From Albirhodobacter sp042466415 (GTDB taxonomy: Bacteria > Pseudomonadota > Alphaproteobacteria > Rhodobacterales > Rhodobacteraceae), in NCBI RefSeq assembly GCF_042466415.1, contig NZ_JAXHCH010000002.1, positions 124,001 through 188,000 on the forward strand: a stretch of 64,000 nucleotides of DNA. The letters run 5' to 3'. Made by a program: the position numbers and the translations under genes. This document shows positions 27,796-37,022 of this stretch, piece by piece. The notes under the pieces were generated by a model. It made no database searches, was not told the origin of the DNA, and saw only the letters and a program-made list of their open reading frames with translations. The stretch's first letter is position 1. Every line of letters begins with the position of its first letter.

Positions 27796-28160
27796 AGCGT
27801 TGCTCCGGTGGCGAGGAATTTAAAGGGCGGTTTCGTATATAGGGCGGAACCCGCGATTGGTCGACCGGCCGTGCCATCTTTGACAAAACATTTCTCATCC
27901 TCGCCGCATGGGGCGGTGGGCCGCTCTTTGGAAAACTCCGCCGATGCCAATGTTTTACGGGCTATCATAGCTGGCCGTGCGGGAATTGGGCTGGTATGAA
28001 ATGCAACACCCCTAGCAATTGGCGGCTCTAACGCCGAATTTCTTCTAAGAGTTGGTTGCCATGCATCCACATCATATAGTAGTTGGTCGCCATACACACA
28101 CTTCATATCGGTGCCGCTGCCATGCTGGCCGATTCCCCTGACATTACGCCGAGGATAGAC
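27796..28160. other. Intergenic region upstream of nrdJ
   Basis: 365 bases between the divergent DUF1489 gene and nrdJ. The distal half is unremarkable. The proximal half contains a tandem repeat described separately. I saw no cobalamin riboswitch core, although one would be plausible upstream of a B12-dependent enzyme. Confidence 0.5.
28051..28112 (+). repeat. Two tandem 31-bp direct repeats upstream of nrdJ (possible regulator sites)
   Basis: Units 28051-28081 and 28082-28112 match at 23 of 31 positions by hand alignment. Each begins GTTGGTYGCCAT and carries a CATAT core, the two cores being 31 bases apart, about three helical turns. Paired, helically phased AT-centred boxes are how the ribonucleotide reductase repressor NrdR binds, but the match to its 16-bp consensus is only partial (about 10 of 16 in unit 1, fewer in unit 2). 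Confidence 0.4.
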
Positions 28161-30440
28161 ATGACCCGCTTTGCCGCCCCGATCGCTGAACAAATCTGGG
28201 ACATGAAATACCGCCTGAAGGATGCCGATGGCACCGCGATTGACCAATCTGTAGAGGACAGCTGGCGCCGGATCGCGCGCGCATTGGCTGAGGTCGAAAC
28301 AGATCAGGCGGCATGGGAAGAAAAGTTCTACACCGCGCTCGAAGATTTCAAATACCTGCCAGCGGGCCGCATCGCGGCGGGTGCGGGTACGGGCCGCGCG
28401 GTAACGCTGTTCAACTGCTTCGTCATGGGTACCGTGCCCGATTCGATGGGCGGTATTTTCGACATGCTCAAGGAAGCCGCGCTGACGATGCAGCAAGGTG
28501 GCGGCATCGGATATGACTTCTCGACGATCCGCCCGCGTGGCGCGGCGGTGAAAGGCGTTGCGGCGGATGCATCTGGTCCGCTGTCGTTCATGGATGTTTG
28601 GGATGCAATGTGCCGCACGATCATGTCGGCGGGCTCGCGTCGCGGGGCGATGATGGCGACGATGCGTTGCGATCATCCTGATGTGGAGCATTTCATCACG
28701 GCCAAGCAAGATTCCGCACGCCTGCGGATGTTCAACCTGTCCGTATTGATCACAGACCCGTTCATGGAAGCGGTGAAGGCGGATGGCCCGTGGGAGTTGA
28801 AATTCGACGGCCGTGTCTACTCAACGGTGCAAGCGCGTGACCTTTGGAACAAGATCATGCGCGCGACCTATGATTTCGCGGAACCGGGCGTTATCTTCAT
28901 CGACCGCATCAACAAGATGAACAACCTCAACTACGTTGAGCAGATTGCGGCGACAAACCCTTGCGGTGAGCAGCCCCTGCCACCTTACGGTGCTTGCTTG
29001 CTTGGGTCGATCAACCTTGCGCGGTTGGTCACCAACCCGTTTGAAGCCAATGCCGAATTGGACCCGACCAAGCTGGATGAGTTGGTGCGTCTGGCTGTGC
29101 GGATGATGGATAACGTGGTGGATGCCTCGCGCTTCCCGTTGGAAGCGCAGCGCATCGAGGCACAAAACAAGCGTCGCATCGGCCTTGGTGTGACCGGTCT
29201 CGCAGATGCGCTGTTGATGCTTGGCCAGCGCTACGGGTCGGAGGAGGCCGCGGCGCAGACTGATGCTTGGATGAAGCTGATCGCGCGAGCGAGCTATCTC
29301 GCCTCGGTCGATCTTGCGAAAGAGAAGGGCGCGTTCCCGTTGTTTGATGCGGAAGCCTATCTCGCATCCGGCAACATGATGCAGATGGATGATGATGTGC
29401 GCGAGGCGATCCGCACTCACGGCATTCGCAACGCGCTGCTGACCTCGATCGCGCCGACGGGAACGATCTCGCTTTACGCGGGCAACGTGTCCTCCGGAAT
29501 TGAGCCGGTGTTCGCCTATGCCTATACCCGCAAAGTTTTGCAAAAAGACGGGTCGCGGACCGAAGAAGAAGTCGTCGATTACGCCGTACAAATGTGGCGT
29601 GATCTGAAGGGCGATGCGCCGTTGCCCGATTACTTCGTCAATGCGCAAACCCTCGCACCGCTGGACCACGTGCGGATGCAGGCGGCGGCGCAGAAATGGA
29701 TCGACAGCTCGATTTCCAAGACGATCAACTGCCCAGAAGACATCAACTTTGAAGATTTCAAAGAGGTCTATATGGCCGCGTGGGATCAGGGCTGCAAAGG
29801 CTGCACCACCTATCGCCCGAATGATGTGACAGGGTCGGTTTTGTCGGTGTCGTCGGATGCTGAAAAAGCCCCCGAGGCCGATACAGGCGCGGCGATGAAT
29901 GGTGGCGATGTCGTTTACTTGACGGAGCCTCTGGATCGTCCGTCGGAGTTGGAAGGGTCGACCTACAAGTTGAAATGGCCCGGATCGGAGCACGCGATCT
30001 ACATCACCATCAACGACATCATTCACGGCGGTCATCGTCGCCCGTTCGAAGTGTTCATCAATTCGAAGAACATGGAGCATTTCGCGTGGACGGTCGCGTT
30101 GACCCGGATGATTTCGGCGGTGTTCCGTCGCGGTGGCGATGTGTCCTTCGTTTCTGAGGAGCTCAAAGCCGTGTTCGATCCACGCGGTGGTGCCTGGATG
30201 CAGGGGCAATATATCCCGTCGATCCTCGCCGCGATCGGCGGAGTGATCGAGCGTCACCTCATCGCGACCGGTTTCATTGAGGGTGAAGGCATGGGCCTGA
30301 AATCCGATCCGCAAGCCGAAGTGATGGCCCTCGGTGAGCGCCCGCGCGGGGCGGCCTGCCCATCGTGCGGAAGCTACGCAATGCGCAAGGTCGAAGGTTG
30401 CATGACTTGCGCAGATTGCGGCCACTCGAAATGCGGCTGA
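28161..30440 (+). CDS. nrdJ: Adenosylcobalamin-dependent ribonucleotide reductase (class II)
   Basis: Reduces ribonucleotides to deoxyribonucleotides with a B12-generated thiyl radical. I start at 28161 because GAGGAT precedes this ATG at good spacing and MTRFAAPIAEQIWDMKYR is the family N-terminus; the frame is open to 28083. Seen: GRAVTLFNCFVMG near residue 85 (active-site Cys), QQGGGIGYDFSTIRP near 115, TNPCGEQPLPPYGACLLGS near 275 (radical Cys region), ALLTSIAPTGTISLYAGN near 420, and a C-terminal zinc-ribbon-like tail (CPSC, CMTCADCGHSKC) that carries the recycling cysteines. The 759-aa length suits a monomeric NrdJ. Confidence 0.93.
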   Translation: MTRFAAPIAEQIWDMKYRLKDADGTAIDQSVEDSWRRIARALAEVETDQAAWEEKFYTALEDFKYLPAGRIAAGAGTGRAVTLFNCFVMGTVPDSMGGIFDMLKEAALTMQQGGGIGYDFSTIRPRGAAVKGVAADASGPLSFMDVWDAMCRTIMSAGSRRGAMMATMRCDHPDVEHFITAKQDSARLRMFNLSVLITDPFMEAVKADGPWELKFDGRVYSTVQARDLWNKIMRATYDFAEPGVIFIDRINKMNNLNYVEQIAATNPCGEQPLPPYGACLLGSINLARLVTNPFEANAELDPTKLDELVRLAVRMMDNVVDASRFPLEAQRIEAQNKRRIGLGVTGLADALLMLGQRYGSEEAAAQTDAWMKLIARASYLASVDLAKEKGAFPLFDAEAYLASGNMMQMDDDVREAIRTHGIRNALLTSIAPTGTISLYAGNVSSGIEPVFAYAYTRKVLQKDGSRTEEEVVDYAVQMWRDLKGDAPLPDYFVNAQTLAPLDHVRMQAAAQKWIDSSISKTINCPEDINFEDFKEVYMAAWDQGCKGCTTYRPNDVTGSVLSVSSDAEKAPEADTGAAMNGGDVVYLTEPLDRPSELEGSTYKLKWPGSEHAIYITINDIIHGGHRRPFEVFINSKNMEHFAWTVALTRMISAVFRRGGDVSFVSEELKAVFDPRGGAWMQGQYIPSILAAIGGVIERHLIATGFIEGEGMGLKSDPQAEVMALGERPRGAACPSCGSYAMRKVEGCMTCADCGHSKCG

Positions 30441-30761
30441 TCCGCCGTTGTCGGTGAGAGAGTATCTGTTATGGGGGGCAATTGAGAGCCATTCGGCCCA
30501 AAAAAACGACCTTTGGGTGGGGCTTTAGTGACCACTGACAGCTAAGACATTGAAATTGTTGAAACTTAGAAATGCCGATCCAAGAGGGTCGGCATTTTCG
30601 TTTCAGGGCTGAACTCCCGGCGCTGAGGTTGACCGACCCCGCAAAATGTTCTCATTAAGTTCTCAAGGATCCGGATCCTCGTACTGAAACCCTTGGCAGC
30701 CACACGCTGCCAGATGCTGGCCGCCCAAAAGATGGGCGGGCCGGTTCAGAGAGGACACCAA
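30441..30761. other. Boundary region between nrdJ and the accessory block
   Basis: 321 bases without a gene. It holds two hairpins (one near 30503-30526 with CCCAAA/TTTGGG arms, the other listed as a terminator) and then sequence that reads like degenerate accessory DNA. From here on base composition and gene spacing change, so I take this as the left edge of the island. No tRNA attachment site is visible. Confidence 0.5.
30571..30598. terminator. Hairpin terminator, probably for nrdJ
   Basis: AATGCCGATCC pairs with GGGTCGGCATT around a short AAGA loop and is followed by TTTTCGTTT. It lies about 130 bases downstream of nrdJ. The A-rich upstream arm could also let it act in the reverse direction. 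Confidence 0.65.
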
Positions 30762-31811
30762 ATGCCACGCATTCAATTTGCTCAGGTCAGTTTCCCAGAT
30801 CACAACATCCCTTCGGCCCACGACATCGAAGTCCGTTTAAAGAAGTTCTTGGACAGCTTCCGAGAACGGATCGGTAGCCCAAAATTTGACTACGCGCTGT
30901 CCGAAGCCGACCGGCTAAAAATCAAACGGAGATCGGCTGCGTATCTTAGCGCGGTTTCACGCCGATCAGGCATGGACCATCTCGACGAAAAAGATCGCAG
31001 AAAGTTGCAAGTTTTCCGAGGGGGTGCAGAGCTAAAGTGCGTAGAGACCGAGCACTGCGCGGACGAAATCGCCAGTTGTCTCCACACGGAGATGCCCTGG
31101 ATGGCTCCTGCAACAGAGCGCCTTTGGCACGACATGCGAGCCTCGGTCCGCAATGGTGATCCTGCGCCCCTTGTCCGGCCAATGCTTCTCGTCGGTCCGC
31201 CCGGGATCGGTAAAAGCTACTGGTCTCGACTGCTGGGCGCGCAGCTCTCCGTGCCGACGACAATCATAGAGGCCACGAATGAACCCGCTGCATTTGCGGT
31301 TACGGGGTCTCAAAAGGGATGGGGATCAGCGGGCCCGGGAAAGGTTCTGGAAGGGATCATGGCGTCTCAGATTGCGAATCCTGTGATCGTGGTCGACGAG
31401 ATCGAGAAGGCAGGGGATCTCCAGTCAGCAGGCGGTCAGCGGTATTCTCTGACTGAGGGTTTGCTGCCCTTCCTCGAGAGGTCCACCGCGCGTCGTTGGT
31501 CATGCCCTTACTTCCGTATTGGTTTCGACATGTCCTGGATTGCCTGGGTGCTGACAGCCAATAGCCTGCGCGGTCTGCCAGCCCCGTTCCTGAGCCGATG
31601 CCCTCCCATCGAACTGCGCGCCCTGACGCAAGAACACCTGTTCGGATTTGCTGAACGCGAAGGGTTACGACGTGACCTTCCCCCAAGTGCCGTTGATGCC
31701 GTCAAGGACGTCATCGGGGCAATCAAGAAGCCGCACAACGTCAGCCTGAGATCGGTCGTTCGGATGCTGGATGCTGTCGACCAGGCGATGAACCGTCCAG
31801 TGTTGCACTGA
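30762..31811 (+). CDS. Lon-like AAA+ ATPase without protease domain
   Basis: A 349-aa protein. AGAGAGGA seven bases before the ATG at 30762 sets the start. An all-alpha N-terminus of about 130 residues precedes one AAA+ module: Walker A GPPGIGKS near residue 146, AAFAVTGSQKGWGSAGPGKV near 180 (in the position of the Lon substrate-loop region), Walker B VIVVDEIEK near 213, sensor 1 AWVLTANSLRGLPAPFLSRC near 265. The module most resembles that of Lon, but the protein ends about 80 residues later with no Ser-Lys protease domain. It probably remodels or loads a partner. The next two genes follow on the same strand. Confidence 0.75.
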   Translation: MPRIQFAQVSFPDHNIPSAHDIEVRLKKFLDSFRERIGSPKFDYALSEADRLKIKRRSAAYLSAVSRRSGMDHLDEKDRRKLQVFRGGAELKCVETEHCADEIASCLHTEMPWMAPATERLWHDMRASVRNGDPAPLVRPMLLVGPPGIGKSYWSRLLGAQLSVPTTIIEATNEPAAFAVTGSQKGWGSAGPGKVLEGIMASQIANPVIVVDEIEKAGDLQSAGGQRYSLTEGLLPFLERSTARRWSCPYFRIGFDMSWIAWVLTANSLRGLPAPFLSRCPPIELRALTQEHLFGFAEREGLRRDLPPSAVDAVKDVIGAIKKPHNVSLRSVVRMLDAVDQAMNRPVLH

Positions 31812-31900
31812 ACAATGTCGGCGGGGCCGAGGTGTGTCTCGTCCGCATGACCTTAATGACCGTCCTTCAATCACACTATCAGAATCTAATGGAGTTCCCC

Positions 31901-32344
31901 ATGAATAATAAAGCCTTTTGGGCCCAGAAACTGCGTTCCGCCGTCACGGCTGCCGACAGTGGCCCTTCAGAAAACGACCTCGCCGGCGCACCAATCCTGA
32001 CATATTGGCGTCCACATGTATCTCGCCATGGCGCCCCCATACTCTGGGGGATCGCGTTTGGTCACCCAAGGCTGAAAGGCGGCTGGATCACGACATCCCA
32101 GCTTGTCGCGATTGACGTCGACCAGGGTTGGGCGCGCACGGCATCCCGGTGGTATGCGTTGGGTCGTCCATTCTCCGACTATGAGAGGACCATAGCCAAG
32201 GGTCTCGGGATGGAAGAGGCCCCTCTCGGGTTCGTGCAGATGGACGTACCTGGGTATCGGCCGCTGGATGACTTGTCGCTGCTCGACGAACTTTTGATGG
32301 CTTGGCGGGACCGTATCCGGCAGGACGACACGGGAGGGGACTGA
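31901..32344 (+). CDS. Conserved 147-aa protein of unknown function (intact copy)
   Basis: A small soluble protein that begins MNNKAFWAQKLRSAV, with repeated Trp-rich motifs: ILTYWRPHVSRHGAPILWGI near residue 33, GGWITTSQLVAIDVDQGWAR near 60, ARTASRWYALGRPF near 78, FVQMDVPGYRPLDDLSLLDE near 110. I do not recognise a function; it may belong to a Rhodobacterales DUF (DUF6634-like is a tentative guess from memory). It ends one base before the phosphoesterase start. A second copy, about 80% identical by hand alignment and of the same predicted length, is broken by insertion sequences at 43608-45313. Confidence 0.7.
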   Translation: MNNKAFWAQKLRSAVTAADSGPSENDLAGAPILTYWRPHVSRHGAPILWGIAFGHPRLKGGWITTSQLVAIDVDQGWARTASRWYALGRPFSDYERTIAKGLGMEEAPLGFVQMDVPGYRPLDDLSLLDELLMAWRDRIRQDDTGGD

Positions 32345-32345
32345 A

Positions 32346-33344
32346 ATGTTCAATGAAAAGACCGCAGTTTGGGTTCGAGAAAGAGACCGGATTCCGCCTA
32401 CGATTGACATCGCCGGGGGCCGCTATGAAGCTACAACCAGTATGGACAAGATCAACATGCCCGATGGACTGACAGCCTTCAATTCCTTCTACTTGCCATG
32501 GCGAGACCTTCCCGGTTCTCTTCCAGAAGACATCGATATCTTTGCTATCGGTGATGTCCATGGGCAGGCTGAGCTACTCGAACAAGTTCTCGGCGAAATC
32601 AGGAATACCCCACGCGAAGCGCACAAACGGCATCTCGTCTTTTTGGGCGACCTTATTGATCGGGGACCTGCATCCATCCGCGCTGTTGATCTGGCGATGA
32701 GAGCCGGGCAGCTTGCAGATGTTGACGATCTGCATGTCCTACCCGGTAATCATGATCTCGTTTTGATGCTGGCGCTCGAGGGTCCAAAATATCTCGACTT
32801 CTGGGGAATGCTGGGCGGTGACAGGGTCATGGCCGAGCTTGGTCTGTCGGCAGAAACGCACAGTTGGGACGAGATTGCGGCAAAGCTGAAAGATAATCTG
32901 CACCCTGAATATCTGAGCGCAATGGCTTCGGGGGCGACACATCTCCATCTTGGCGACCTCCTGTTCGTGCATGCAGGTATACACCCATTTCAGAACCGCA
33001 CAGCTTTTCTGGGGTTGTCCCGTCGCTTCATCAAAATGGAAGATCACTGGGCGAATATCCGTCATACATTTCTGACCCACCGCGGCGGGTGGGACGTCAA
33101 CGATCCTGATCCGGAGCGGCGCGCACAAAAGCCGACGGTCGTCGTGCATGGCCACACGCCAGCGGTGCGCCAGGACCTTGTTGATGCCGGGGATCTGGAT
33201 ATCTGTGACGGCGTTGATAACTATCGAACGGTCGCCCTCGATATCGGTGCCGCGTACAGACCTCAATTGGCCTTCGCACATTTTAGGACGCATGCAGGCA
33301 AGACTGAGGTTCAGATCCGTGCGGTGAGTAAGCCAGCCTCTTGA
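32346..33344 (+). CDS. Calcineurin-like metallophosphoesterase
   Basis: A 332-aa phosphoesterase of the PPP/ApaH-like group. All family metal motifs are present: GDVHG near residue 67 (D-x-H), GDLIDRG near 100, GNHD near 137, H at LFVHAGIH near 210, and VVHGHTPA near 270. About 55 residues precede the fold without a known domain. Its start lies one base after the stop of the 147-aa gene, so the two are coupled, and both lie downstream of the Lon-like ATPase. Substrate could be phosphoprotein, dinucleotide or nucleic acid end; sequence does not decide. Confidence 0.85.
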   Translation: MFNEKTAVWVRERDRIPPTIDIAGGRYEATTSMDKINMPDGLTAFNSFYLPWRDLPGSLPEDIDIFAIGDVHGQAELLEQVLGEIRNTPREAHKRHLVFLGDLIDRGPASIRAVDLAMRAGQLADVDDLHVLPGNHDLVLMLALEGPKYLDFWGMLGGDRVMAELGLSAETHSWDEIAAKLKDNLHPEYLSAMASGATHLHLGDLLFVHAGIHPFQNRTAFLGLSRRFIKMEDHWANIRHTFLTHRGGWDVNDPDPERRAQKPTVVVHGHTPAVRQDLVDAGDLDICDGVDNYRTVALDIGAAYRPQLAFAHFRTHAGKTEVQIRAVSKPAS

Positions 33345-33588
33345 AGCGAACGGCCCTAAGCCGCCGCCCGCTCCATCGGTCAGCGCTGCGCTGCAGCTTC
33401 ACCGAACCGGCCATTCGTGCGCCGCGCAGCATTTTGGCAGCCCAAATGACGGTGTGCGGACAAAGCAACTTTTAGCTTTGACCACGCGCCAGCGCATGAG
33501 CCGTTCTGCACCCCATTGTACGAACGGTTTAATGCAGCCGCTGAACTAGCTCGCATCGCGGCGACAAGAATATGTTATGTCCGTAGCT

Positions 33589-34323
33589 TCAGCCTTGTGC
33601 CGTCGGGCGTATTACGATCGAGCCCACATCGATCTCGGGGGGCTGTTCAATTGCAAAAAGGATGCCGCGTGCAATCGCCTCTGGCGAGATCGCGATCTGC
33701 TCAAGGCTGTCCTCGGTCGCTTTCCGAACAGACGCGTCGGTGATGCTGCTGGCGAAATTGGTGCCGGTCATCCCAGGTGATACTTCGGTCACGCGCAGGT
33801 TGGGCCCCGCCTCTTGCCTCAGGATCTCCGTCGCTGTGCGCACGGCGTTCTTGGTCGCAGCATAGACGCCCATGGTTGGCACCATCTTGAGACCGGCAGT
33901 CGAAACGACATTGACGACGTGACCGCTGTTTTGCAGAGCGAAGACCGGGAGGGCGGCAGCTATGCCGTAAAGTGTTCCTCGTAAATTGACATCTATCATG
34001 GCGTCCCAGTCATCGACCTTTAAAGCGTCAAAACGCGATATCGGACCGATCCCCGCGTTGTTGATCATGACGTCCAGCCGCCCGAATCTCTCCAGAGCGG
34101 TAGCGACCAATGCCTCCACATGCGTACGCCTGCGCACGTCGGTGACACGATAGGTCGCCTGACCACCGTCTTTGGTGATTTCGGCAGCAAGCTCCTGCAA
34201 CTTGTCCTCTCGCCGTGCTCCGAGGACGACAAATGCTCCGCTCCGCGCGAGCAACTTGGCGGTTGCGCGACCGATCCCGCTGCTGGCACCGGTAATGGCA
34301 ACGACTTTCCCTGCGAGTGTCAT
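33589..34323 (-). CDS. SDR family NAD(P)-dependent oxidoreductase
   Basis: Classical short-chain dehydrogenase, 244 aa. The start at 34323 (MTLAGKVVAITGASSGIGRA) is the family N-terminus; the frame is open further upstream. Cofactor loop TGASSGIG near residue 11, DVR near 63, NNAG near 88, catalytic Ser in VVSTAGLK near 138, and YAATK (Tyr, Lys) near 152-156. Divergent from an AraC-type regulator 88 bases away, which probably controls it. The substrate is unknown. Confidence 0.88.
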   Translation of the reverse strand: MTLAGKVVAITGASSGIGRATAKLLARSGAFVVLGARREDKLQELAAEITKDGGQATYRVTDVRRRTHVEALVATALERFGRLDVMINNAGIGPISRFDALKVDDWDAMIDVNLRGTLYGIAAALPVFALQNSGHVVNVVSTAGLKMVPTMGVYAATKNAVRTATEILRQEAGPNLRVTEVSPGMTGTNFASSITDASVRKATEDSLEQIAISPEAIARGILFAIEQPPEIDVGSIVIRPTAQG

Positions 34324-34410
34324 GGATGTTTCCTTCAAATGGCTTCCGTTGTGACAATCGATGACATATGCCCACGATCGCAGACGCACGAGATCAAGGA
34401 GTCCTTATAG

Positions 34411-35325
34411 TTGTTTCAATCGTCCAACTTTGGAGCCGATCCTCTTACTGACGTTCTTGAGGTTCTCGGCGCACGGGTCACGCGGCGCACACGGCTCGAG
34501 GCGGGAGGTCAATGGTCGCTGTCCTTCCCTGATCTCGAACGACTGAAGTTTGTGGCTGTCATGAATGGGAGCGTCTGGATGTGTCTGCCCGGGCAAGCGC
34601 CCCTTTGGATGCAAGCCGGAGATGTATGCCTTATCGGGCGCACAACATACGTGGTGACCAGTGACCCGGCTCTACCCCCGTTGGACGGGCAACGCTTTTT
34701 CGGTGTGAATGATGACGTCCATCTTGGCGGCGATGAGGTGGTCGCTCTGGGAGGTAGCGTGACTTTCAAAGATGAGGCCGCACAATTTCTTCTCAACATG
34801 CTGCCCGATTTTATGATCGTTCGAGCAGGTGATGCGGGATCGGACGTGATTTCAACGATCCTGCGTTTGATGTCGGATGAGGTGGAGCGGCAGCAAATGG
34901 GGCATCGGATTGTGAGCAGTCGCCTTGCCGACGTCTTGCTGGTCGAAGCAATCCGGGCCTACGCGAAGTTGACCGAACCGGCAGGACCAGGTTGGTTGGG
35001 TGCCCTCATTGATCCCCGTATCGGGCGCACACTTGCAGCCCTTCACGCCGATATCGCTCAACCGTGGACCATCGCTCGGCTGGCCCATGTGGCTGGCATG
35101 TCGCGCGCAGCCTTCGCGGCAGAATTCACGCATCGTCTCGGTCGCCCGCCCATGTCGTATCTGCGCAGCTGGCGTCTGACTGTAGCGCATGCAGCTCTGT
35201 CTCAAAAAGATGCCGCATCGGTGGCCGACATCGCGTTCAGCGTCGGGTATTGCTCGCAGAGCGCATTCAGCCAAGCGTTCCGCCGCGCATATGGAATAAC
35301 GCCTAAAAGCACGCTCCGGCCATGA
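34411..35325 (+). CDS. AraC family transcriptional regulator
   Basis: A 304-aa regulator. It starts with TTG at 34411, supported by AAGGAG eight bases upstream. Residues 10-180 form a cupin-type sensor domain of the AraC_binding_2/cupin_6 group (DPLTDVLEVLGARV is its usual opening). The C-terminal 100 residues hold two helix-turn-helix motifs: TIARLAHVAGMSRAAFAAEF near residue 214 and VADIAFSVGYCSQSAFSQAF near 270. Divergent from the SDR gene, its likely target. Confidence 0.88.
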   Translation: MFQSSNFGADPLTDVLEVLGARVTRRTRLEAGGQWSLSFPDLERLKFVAVMNGSVWMCLPGQAPLWMQAGDVCLIGRTTYVVTSDPALPPLDGQRFFGVNDDVHLGGDEVVALGGSVTFKDEAAQFLLNMLPDFMIVRAGDAGSDVISTILRLMSDEVERQQMGHRIVSSRLADVLLVEAIRAYAKLTEPAGPGWLGALIDPRIGRTLAALHADIAQPWTIARLAHVAGMSRAAFAAEFTHRLGRPPMSYLRSWRLTVAHAALSQKDAASVADIAFSVGYCSQSAFSQAFRRAYGITPKSTLRP

Positions 35326-35750
35326 CGGGGTGTGACGAAGATGGTGAAGCCTGTTCTACGATAAATTAAATGATCTGTCTGACAGTCATATTGGGCTCAA
35401 ACCGGACTTGCGGCGGTGCGGCACGCAGATCTTAACCTCGCAGGCTTCAGCGCGACCAACCGAATGACCGCTGTCAGCCCTAAGCAGTCCGGCTATCTGC
35501 CGTGCAGGCGCAAAGGTTGCATATGCAGGTCGGGCGAATTCCGGTCATTCGCTGCGAGTGCGAGCCGATCATGGCGCTGCTGATTGAGCGGACATTCAGC
35601 CAGCGGAGCATAAGCGGCTTGGTGATGTACTGCAGATCACAAACAAGGGCTATGCGACTTTGGGCGACAAGAGGGTACTCAAAAAGATTTGCTTCATTGA
35701 GAGGGCACTATATATTGACTCGGATTAGAGCTCTGCAGCAGGATATAGTC
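35326..35750. other. 425-base gap before the nuclease gene
   Basis: No convincing gene. Fragments look like the decayed interspersed sequence common in this island. AT-rich DNA near 35690-35730 (TATATATTGAC) may hold the nuclease promoter. A frame in phase with the downstream gene is open from 35502, but that part has no protein-like character. Confidence 0.45.
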
Positions 35751-37022
35751 ATGTACGGCCGAAACAGTTCACGCGAGGAATTACTATTTAACAAGGGAGA
35801 TTGGTTTCGTGTCTCCGCTGCCCAAAAGCAGCGAATGGATCAAGACATAGCGACGAAGAACGGTGACCAGCTCCTCAATACTTCGACGGAAGACCTTGCG
35901 AAATACTATTCAGAGGAATTCGCAATAGATGTTCCTATGCTTGATATGGATAACGTCACAGTAGGACAGAGGGAGGCAAAGATTGATGTAAGCCATGACC
36001 GATTCCGGTACTTTTCTGACAATTCTGGACCACATTACATCACGGGAACTGCTGTAGATGTTGAGGTAACATTCTCCGGAGATGAAGGTGTCTTCAATGT
36101 GCAGCCAACCACTCACACAATGAACCCGCCAAGAGCATATATTTCAAATGGTGTTCTGCACTTCTCAATCCAAGGAACTGACCTAACTGCACAGAAAGTC
36201 CAAGGGGAAATTGGCTCGCGCCTAGATAGTATCGAACAGTATCTTGGGTGGTTGCGTCAGACGGCGACTCCTTTCAATGCTTCGTTACTTGATCAGGCAA
36301 GGTCTCAGATCGAGGCGCGAAAAAAGAAACTTCTTGCCGATAGAAATCTCGTGGCCGGTCTCGGATTCAAGATGCGCGAACGCCCTGAAGCCGCCAAAAC
36401 CTATGCAGCTCCAAACGTCAGAAGGAAAATTAGTCCTCGCCCTCCATCGGCTAGTTCCGCTCCCTATAAGCCGGAGCCAGTTCTCGAAGATGCGGAATAC
36501 AATCACATCCTAGGGGTTCTCGAAAACATGGTGAAAGTCATGGAGCAGAGCCCCGGCGCGTTTTCAAAAATGGACGAGGAAAGCCTAAGAACACATTTTC
36601 TCGTCCAATTGAATGGTCACTATGAGGGAGGTGCGACAGGCGAGACGTTCAATTTCGAGGGGAAGACTGACATCTTGGTCAAGGTTAATGGACGAAACAT
36701 CTTTGTTGGAGAGTGTAAGTTTTGGAAAGGCGAAAAATCCTACCTCGAAACGATTGATCAATTGCTACGTTATACTAGCTGGCGTGATACCAAGGCTTCG
36801 ATCTTGGTTTTCAACCGCAACAAAGATTTTTCGGCCGTTCTTGAAAAAATTCAAGAGACTACATTGACGCACCCGAACTACAAAAAGCTTGTCGCAAAAT
36901 GCTCTGAGACAAGTTGGAGATATCTATTTTCTCAGCCCGAAGATGCAAATAGAGAGATGACGGTGACAGTTCAAGCTTATAACGTCCCAGAGCACATTGA
37001 GCCAAGGATAGGAACCCTATAA
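35751..37022 (+). CDS. Putative PD-(D/E)XK nuclease-domain protein
   Basis: A 423-aa protein in one of the most AT-rich genes of the window, suggesting transfer. The start at 35751 (MYGRNSSREELLFNKGDWFR) is the first with protein-like sequence. Residues 1-190 form an uncharacterised N-terminal region; residues 190-300 are helical and charged. The C-terminal 150 residues match a PD-(D/E)XK core: FEGKTDILVKVNGR (catalytic Asp) then NIFVGECKFWKGEKS (ECK, the Glu-x-Lys pair) and ETIDQLLRYTSWRDTKASIL, as in restriction-type nucleases. There is no methyltransferase or helicase beside it. A stand-alone defence nuclease is possible but unproven. Confidence 0.6.
   Translation: MYGRNSSREELLFNKGDWFRVSAAQKQRMDQDIATKNGDQLLNTSTEDLAKYYSEEFAIDVPMLDMDNVTVGQREAKIDVSHDRFRYFSDNSGPHYITGTAVDVEVTFSGDEGVFNVQPTTHTMNPPRAYISNGVLHFSIQGTDLTAQKVQGEIGSRLDSIEQYLGWLRQTATPFNASLLDQARSQIEARKKKLLADRNLVAGLGFKMRERPEAAKTYAAPNVRRKISPRPPSASSAPYKPEPVLEDAEYNHILGVLENMVKVMEQSPGAFSKMDEESLRTHFLVQLNGHYEGGATGETFNFEGKTDILVKVNGRNIFVGECKFWKGEKSYLETIDQLLRYTSWRDTKASILVFNRNKDFSAVLEKIQETTLTHPNYKKLVAKCSETSWRYLFSQPEDANREMTVTVQAYNVPEHIEPRIGTL

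Noticed and set aside
27990..28160. Cobalamin riboswitch before nrdJ
   Set aside because: Looked for because the enzyme needs B12; the conserved B12-box wording was not found, only the 31-bp tandem repeat.
28821..30425. 534-codon open frame on the minus strand opposite nrdJ
   Set aside because: It lies wholly antisense to a clear nrdJ, has an Arg/His-rich composition and no family similarity; long antisense frames are expected in high-GC DNA.
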